From Nematostella vectensis (lineage: Eukaryota > Cnidaria > Anthozoa > Actiniaria > Edwardsiidae): 64,000 nucleotides of DNA. The first letter of the stretch is position 1. Each line of letters starts with the position of its first letter. This document shows positions 62,001 through 64,000 of this stretch, piece by piece. The notes beneath the pieces are model-generated. The model saw only the letters and a list, made by a program, of their open reading frames with translations. It had not been told where the DNA came from and made no database searches. Where the stretch lies: positions 6,125,306-6,189,305 of the forward strand of contig NC_064046.1 in the NCBI RefSeq assembly GCF_932526225.1, given 5' to 3'. The position numbers were made by a program, and so were the translations under genes.

Positions 62001-64000
62001 GAAGAAAAAAAATTGATACAGATAAGAAAAGAATCCCGGTGTAAAATCCCGAGGCTAGAGGAGTCAGAGACAAAACGGGAGACACAAGAACCAGCACCCC
62101 TCTACCGCGCTGACCCACAAACGCCACAACGAAAGCAGAATGTGGCACTAAAGAAACCGAAGAAGCATCAAATGCCACAAACGAGAGGCCAAAAATTACT
62201 TGAAATGTGTGGCGTTCATATACAACACCAACCACCAACCAACACCAACGCGCAAACTAGAGCTAAAGCAAGCACGGAGAAACATCGAAGCTTACCCGAA
62301 GTTTCACGCACAGAGTTAACGGTGATCAAAGATGTGAAAAAAGAAATTGGGGAGGGCAGCTACGGAATTTGCCAGATAAAACAATATCGGGGCAATATGC
62401 TTGTTGTTGTCAAGGAGTTTCGCCGGGCCGTGCAGAAAGAAGAGGCAGTGCATGAAGCAACCGTGCTACAAGAGCTTCAAAAAGCCAATCACCACCCATC
62501 TCTTCCTCTTCTCATTGGCGTCGCCTTGAAAGAAAGACCTTATCTACTCGTGACACAGTTCCACGGCAGGGGATACAAAAGCGTTACACTGTCAAGCGCA
62601 GTGAAGAAAGGCCTTTTTACAGAAGTAGGTATGTGGCTTGCTGCCCTGAAGACGATAGCGGAAACGCTGCTGTTTTGTCACCAGAAAGGGTTTCTACACA
62701 ACGATCTTAAGCAAAACAATGTGGTTTTCCACTATTCCGGGTCTTGGAAACCGGTTGTGATTGACTGGGGGAAAGCATCGCGGGTCGGCGATGAAGTCAA
62801 ATTTTCTAAAGCAAGGCAGCAGAAAGACTATCCTTGGATAGCACCTGAGGTTTTAGATACATCACAGGCAAAAAGTATGGCGAGTGATGTGTACTTCTTC
62901 GGATATTTGGTGAAATATGTCATTACTCGTGTTAATGATTTCAATGCAGATGGAATAGGAGAATTGTCCGGCAACTGTCTACGCAATAATGCAAATTCCC
63001 GCCCTAGTTTAGAAAAGGTTGTATCCAAGTTTACAAAAAACAAGGCCGTCTCATATGCTTGATTAAATAATAATTCCTTTTCCTATCATGACGTCTCGAA
63101 ATAGTTAAAAAAAATGATAAAACGTTCTTCATGCAAAAATGTTTTTTTTTACCGGAATGTAGATATTATGAATCAATCAAAGGATAATCCATAAAGGCCA
63201 TAATCTGGCATCTCTGGGATTTAAATTTGTTCAAACGAATGTTTACTACCCGTAAGCACTTTGCACTGACAAAATAGGTGTACAGTGCTATTAAAAAAAC
63301 CCATGAAACTCATGGGACAAATGATACTTTAAAGCTACAAAACATATTGTAGAGCCAAAATGATGCCAGTCTTTCTCATACCAATGTAATATAGAATACC
63401 AGAATTATCAATAAAAAATAGATAAGAAATACACTGTTAGTGACAATCATTTGTTACCAGAGTCCATGTATTTGGAAGCTATATTAATATTCATAAAAAT
63501 GTAAAAGAGTTCTACAGCTTTTCAAACCTGGATTTTTTTTTGGCTTATTTACTTGATATCCATGAAACACTGCAGGTTACAATGCACAGATTCACCGAGA
63601 GCAACCGGTGCAGGTATAACAGCGCAAGTATTTTGTTACAGTGTGACATCCGCTACCGTGGTCTCAAGTAAACGTTCATAAAAGTTAGCAAAAGTGTTAC
63701 AGTCTACAAGGTTTACAAGGCTAGGAGAATCCGTGTTCTAGGGTGCCCACCTTTGCTCGCAATGCTTGCCTAAAATTATTTTATTTTTTCATAGGTAAGA
63801 AGGCATTCCACTTCCGTGGATGCGGGTGGAAAAAGAAGGACACCAACTGGTCAGCAGAAGACAAGTCCTGGATCCTGGTTATGACAAAGCTACTGAACAA
63901 TATCTATGGAGATGACTACCTAACGTACTCGTACACGCAGAAAGGAACAATAATTGATTTTAAGTATGACCCAAGACAGAAGTTCGCCTATGACTATGGT
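50062..64000 (+). CDS. RAG1/Transib-core-like multi-exon gene, interrupted by an LTR element; runs off the window
   Basis: Main exons: 50062-50252, about 50301-50978, 51069-51300, 51534-51635 joined past the LTR element to 57103-57109, 57336-57440, 57552-57670, 57853-57929, 58205-58482, 58832-58983, 59096-59180, 59408-59604, 59693-59785, 59969-60185, 60452-60538, 63795-64000+. Landmarks in RAG1 order: first Asp in LKLDGRPLAG, second Asp in VTLDYKALL, zinc pair DCQFCCFC, an LCALHCEMRN block (RAG1 has DALHCDIGN), zinc His pair in YGHLTVEH (RAG1 YFHKTLAH), and final Glu in NQGFEASHK (RAG1 SEGNESGNK). So the DDE triad and the CxxC/HxxxxH zinc site both appear present. No RAG1 RING or nonamer-binding region is seen; N- and C-parts are unfamiliar. 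Problems: LTR insertion, an extra A in an A10 run in exon 57336-57440, and a frame conflict near 50541. A domesticated or decayed transposase relative. Confidence 0.7.
51632..51635. repeat. target site duplication GCTG (left)
   Basis: GCTG directly before the left LTR; the same four bases follow the right LTR at 57099-57102. Removing the element and one copy restores the exon reading (codons for N, C, A, E, K) into a GT splice donor at 57110. Confidence 0.8.
51636..51793 (-). repeat. 3' LTR
   Basis: 158 bp, matching 56941-57098 base for base as far as I can check. The polypurine tract lies just outside at about 51796-51815 on the plus coordinates. Confidence 0.9.
51946..54648 (-). CDS. RT-RNase H-integrase part of the LTR element polyprotein
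   Basis: 900 residues, in the same frame as the upstream gag-protease frame and separated from it only by a TAA at 54658-54660. It opens inside the reverse transcriptase fingers (HLIATDLTSAFYQIPLS), carries the catalytic box KLADDLYCGG, then an RNase H region (VTDGALRDPGIGATLY, SILTDSKPC) and an integrase with an HHCC zinc motif (HIQLCHPSTH ... CHHC) and a DDE core (AADVIRRSR, RTDPAPGF, KNPVAEKAVQE). The C-terminal 120 residues are Pro- and acid-rich with an RRSTRERHLP block. No other breaks were noticed. Confidence 0.85.
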   Translation of the reverse strand: MPNVDSTLRQIAQWNHLIATDLTSAFYQIPLSRDSLKYCGVATPFRGVRVYTRCAMGMPGSETALEELMCRVLGDLLAEGVVVKLADDLYCGGNTPHELFSNWKRTLQALHECNLRLSASKTIINPKTTTILGWIWSAGTLKASPHRVATLAQCPTPTTVGRMRSFIGAYKVLSRVVPQCSTFLSPLDEIVAGRESRDTIEWTDNLHTAFYNAQKALSSTRVITLPRPEDFLWTVTDGALRDPGIGATLYITRNGNLHLAGFYSAKLKGSQSSWLPCEVEALSIASATRHFSPYLIQSHHRASILTDSKPCVQAYEKLCRGEFSASPRISTFLSAVSQYQATVRHVSGSSILPSDFASRNAPPCEDEACQICSFVKQLGDSVVRRSSIQDVIDGNERLPFTSRSAWLAIQSECPDLRRTHSHLKQGTRPSKKVTNIKDVKRYLGVATIAKDGLLVVKRETPLSPSRECIIVPRRVLDGVLTALHIQLCHPSTHQLKMATKRYLFALDLEKAIVRVSQACHHCASLRTSSKARIEQSSCDPPDAIGVSFAADVIRRSRQFILIVRECVTSYTTSLLLTNEQHSTLRDALIRLCVQMRPLDGPVAIIRTDPAPGFQALKEDKLLQHHRLVLEIGRTKNVNKNPVAEKAVQELEREILQLDPLGGPVSEVALAVATANLNDRIRLRGLSAREMWTQRDQFSNSQLPFQDQTLIGKQHDQRNSNHAYSEKSKAPTADFRPSTAITVGDLIYLHPDRNKTRGRDRYLVVDTEGGFCNIRKFIGSQLRSTSYRVKKTDCYKVPSEVPDKTPTAAYDCDSSADEDDTPATKRLPPPAPPDIPTAITDPPSRDVPPQSDADASETRAMDSSHCPSNLQDNDTSPPRRSTRERHLPLRYRDDDFITDFK
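54658..56841 (-). CDS. gag-protease and first RT part of the LTR element
   Basis: 727 residues starting MAATHRAPKQWSLSK. The first 250 residues are a gag/capsid-like helical region of the UBN2/retrotransposon-gag look (WKQNLMYTLSL, EDLFQRLMAFAEDSL). A single Cys/His zinc finger follows (CPLCSQANRSDTHHFLSEC). The aspartic protease has VDSGATGNMI as active site and a flap region further on. The RT N-terminus begins at about residue 640 (NPSFLVRKPNGGSRLV). The frame ends at TAA 54658-54660, inside the RT, so readthrough or a broken copy must be considered. Confidence 0.85.
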   Translation of the reverse strand: MAATHRAPKQWSLSKTETITSFENWKQNLMYTLSLDTNFSTYLADGATWKKKTKTEPLRGYTDDDETVQQSKRLTAQQKVNFLDLMLGQIANYCPIISRNTLVKNSTSLEFIWQAIRQHFGFQVTGAHFIDFVDIHLEPDERPEDLFQRLMAFAEDSLLKPNNLTHHGEQVTEEEELSPTLENLIVLTWLRLIHPSLPRLVKQRYGTELRSRTLASIKPEISQALSSLLEEIRTSDDAKILRSAVSNTYQWKPATSHNNQWKPAPNSKTTSRKPRSSKVCPLCSQANRSDTHHFLSECKFLPDSDRRYMIKARQIADIFDDNDSELETHAQMPSTESIDPPAHTAHDAVVLRIQTRQSPYLDVFYSHHTVRVTVDSGATGNMIRLSTATRLGCNITTSSQSVSQADGSSQLRVVGETRLSFTRADKSFSFEGLVVENLDVEVLAGTPFMEKNDIAVRPAKGQIILGDNTIYTYGAHHSTLTSTTARLVTVLRAPSRNATIWPGEFLEITLPDDTPTDAEYALEPRTDAPSARRVKPSAVWPPPGIVTSIAGRIRIPNLTSEPRSLKRNEHFCQVRQLFEPSNVTTTSPARAFPSTDTLHSANVSLDPDSLLPSDIKAKFKALHHEYDQVFDANIEGYNGHVGPFEARVNMGPVEPPQRKGRLPQYAREKLLELQDKFDKLENQGVFKRPEDVGISVEYLNPSFLVRKPNGGSRLVTAFADVGRYSKP
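56923..56940 (-). promoter_or_regulatory. primer binding site of the LTR element
   Basis: On the minus strand TGGTGGCAGCTGGATTTC starts directly after the 5' LTR. TGG at the start is the complement of a tRNA CCA end. The priming tRNA is not identified. Confidence 0.75.
56941..57098 (-). repeat. 5' LTR
   Basis: 158 bp, same sequence as 51636-51793. Followed on the plus strand by the target duplication GCTG (57099-57102) and the remaining seven bases of the interrupted host exon. Confidence 0.9.
60655..61265 (+). repeat. 69-bp tandem array with splice-acceptor-like site in each unit
   Basis: About nine units carrying AACAATAGTGTTGTCTAACT, GATCTTGCAG and a TGTCCGAGGCCAAAAGCC block. 69 is a multiple of three, so long repetitive minus-strand frames arise and are not taken as genes. 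It lies in the big intron of the RAG1-like gene. Each unit has CTTGCAG followed by a purine-rich coding-like stretch; only the first unit also has a GT (AAG|GTCAAT at 60698-60700 region). Confidence 0.85.
61812..61917 (+). repeat. short tandem repeat upstream of the kinase gene
   Basis: Four to five units of GATGCGCTTTAGCACAGAAC-type sequence of about 24-29 bp with small changes, ending nine bases before the kinase start codon. It would lie in the kinase 5' untranslated region or core promoter. Confidence 0.8.
61926..63062 (+). CDS. intronless protein kinase, nested in an intron of the RAG1-like gene
   Basis: 378 residues from the ATG at 61926. Residues 1-120 are very basic (SASKRRKQAKKKAKNEEKK, a likely nuclear localisation signal) and probably disordered. 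The kinase domain spans about 135-375: glycine loop GEGSYG (142-147), VAIK-type lysine in VVKEF (Lys163), an alpha-C region around EEAVHEA, catalytic loop HNDLKQNN (258-265), metal site DWG (280-282) in place of DFG, APE (306-308) and a DVYFFG helix. The catalytic Asp, Asn and Lys are present, so activity is possible, but HND replaces HRD. Group is uncertain; a TKL-like or cnidarian-expanded family is likely. It is on the same strand as the host gene, between exons at 60538 and 63795. The lack of introns suggests a retrocopy. Confidence 0.85.
   Translation: MEDTRLAAKRSASKRRKQAKKKAKNEEKKLIQIRKESRCKIPRLEESETKRETQEPAPLYRADPQTPQRKQNVALKKPKKHQMPQTRGQKLLEMCGVHIQHQPPTNTNAQTRAKASTEKHRSLPEVSRTELTVIKDVKKEIGEGSYGICQIKQYRGNMLVVVKEFRRAVQKEEAVHEATVLQELQKANHHPSLPLLIGVALKERPYLLVTQFHGRGYKSVTLSSAVKKGLFTEVGMWLAALKTIAETLLFCHQKGFLHNDLKQNNVVFHYSGSWKPVVIDWGKASRVGDEVKFSKARQQKDYPWIAPEVLDTSQAKSMASDVYFFGYLVKYVITRVNDFNADGIGELSGNCLRNNANSRPSLEKVVSKFTKNKAVSYA
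63063..63794. other. intron sequence, no further gene seen
   Basis: AT-rich sequence between the kinase stop codon and the next exon of the RAG1-like gene. Several AATAAA-like motifs exist (for example near 63410) but I could not assign the kinase poly(A) site. Confidence 0.45.

Overview
The window looks like nuclear DNA of an invertebrate animal, most likely an anthozoan cnidarian such as a sea anemone. It is AT-rich, its genes have many GT-AG introns, its families are animal-type (BBS10, DEF8, MARVEL, rhodopsin-type GPCR), and it holds a mix of DIRS-like, CR1-like and Ty3/gypsy-like retroelements, MITEs and long minisatellites. The species is inferred, not shown. All exon models were made by reading the sequence and checking splice phase; none was tested against RNA.

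Left part (2.8-23 kb): a 4-exon MARVEL-type tetraspan gene (2862-5125, +); an intronless BBS10-like chaperonin gene (5780-7471, -); and, divergently transcribed from it, a 17-exon gene (8016-22833, +) whose product joins an N-terminal RUN domain to a complete DEF8-like C-terminus (C1 zinc finger plus Rubicon-homology zinc domain). Its introns carry three large minisatellites, a piggyBac-like MITE and a duplicated piece of another gene's promoter and first exon.

Middle (23-50 kb): a 2-kb array of 32-bp repeats flanked by imperfect inverted repeats; a three-exon gene on the minus strand (28566-38443, 137 aa, family not identified) whose 8-kb intron holds a 36/49-bp minisatellite, several palindromic MITEs and a broken GPCR; then a nest of retroelements (deleted LINE fragment, DIRS-like deletion derivative, CR1-like LINE with PHD finger) and a 77-bp minisatellite.

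Right part (50-64 kb): an intron-rich gene (50062 to beyond 64000, +) whose product shows, in the right order, the landmarks of the RAG1/Transib transposase core: Asp, Asp, CxxC, an ALHC block, HxxxxH and a final Glu. One of its exons is split by a nearly intact LTR retrotransposon (51636-57098) with apparently identical LTRs and a 4-bp target duplication. A further exon has a frame-breaking A run. A large 3' intron contains an intronless protein kinase gene (61926-63062) with HND and DWG in place of HRD and DFG, and a 69-bp array carrying repeated splice-acceptor-like sites. This locus is the most unusual part of the window.
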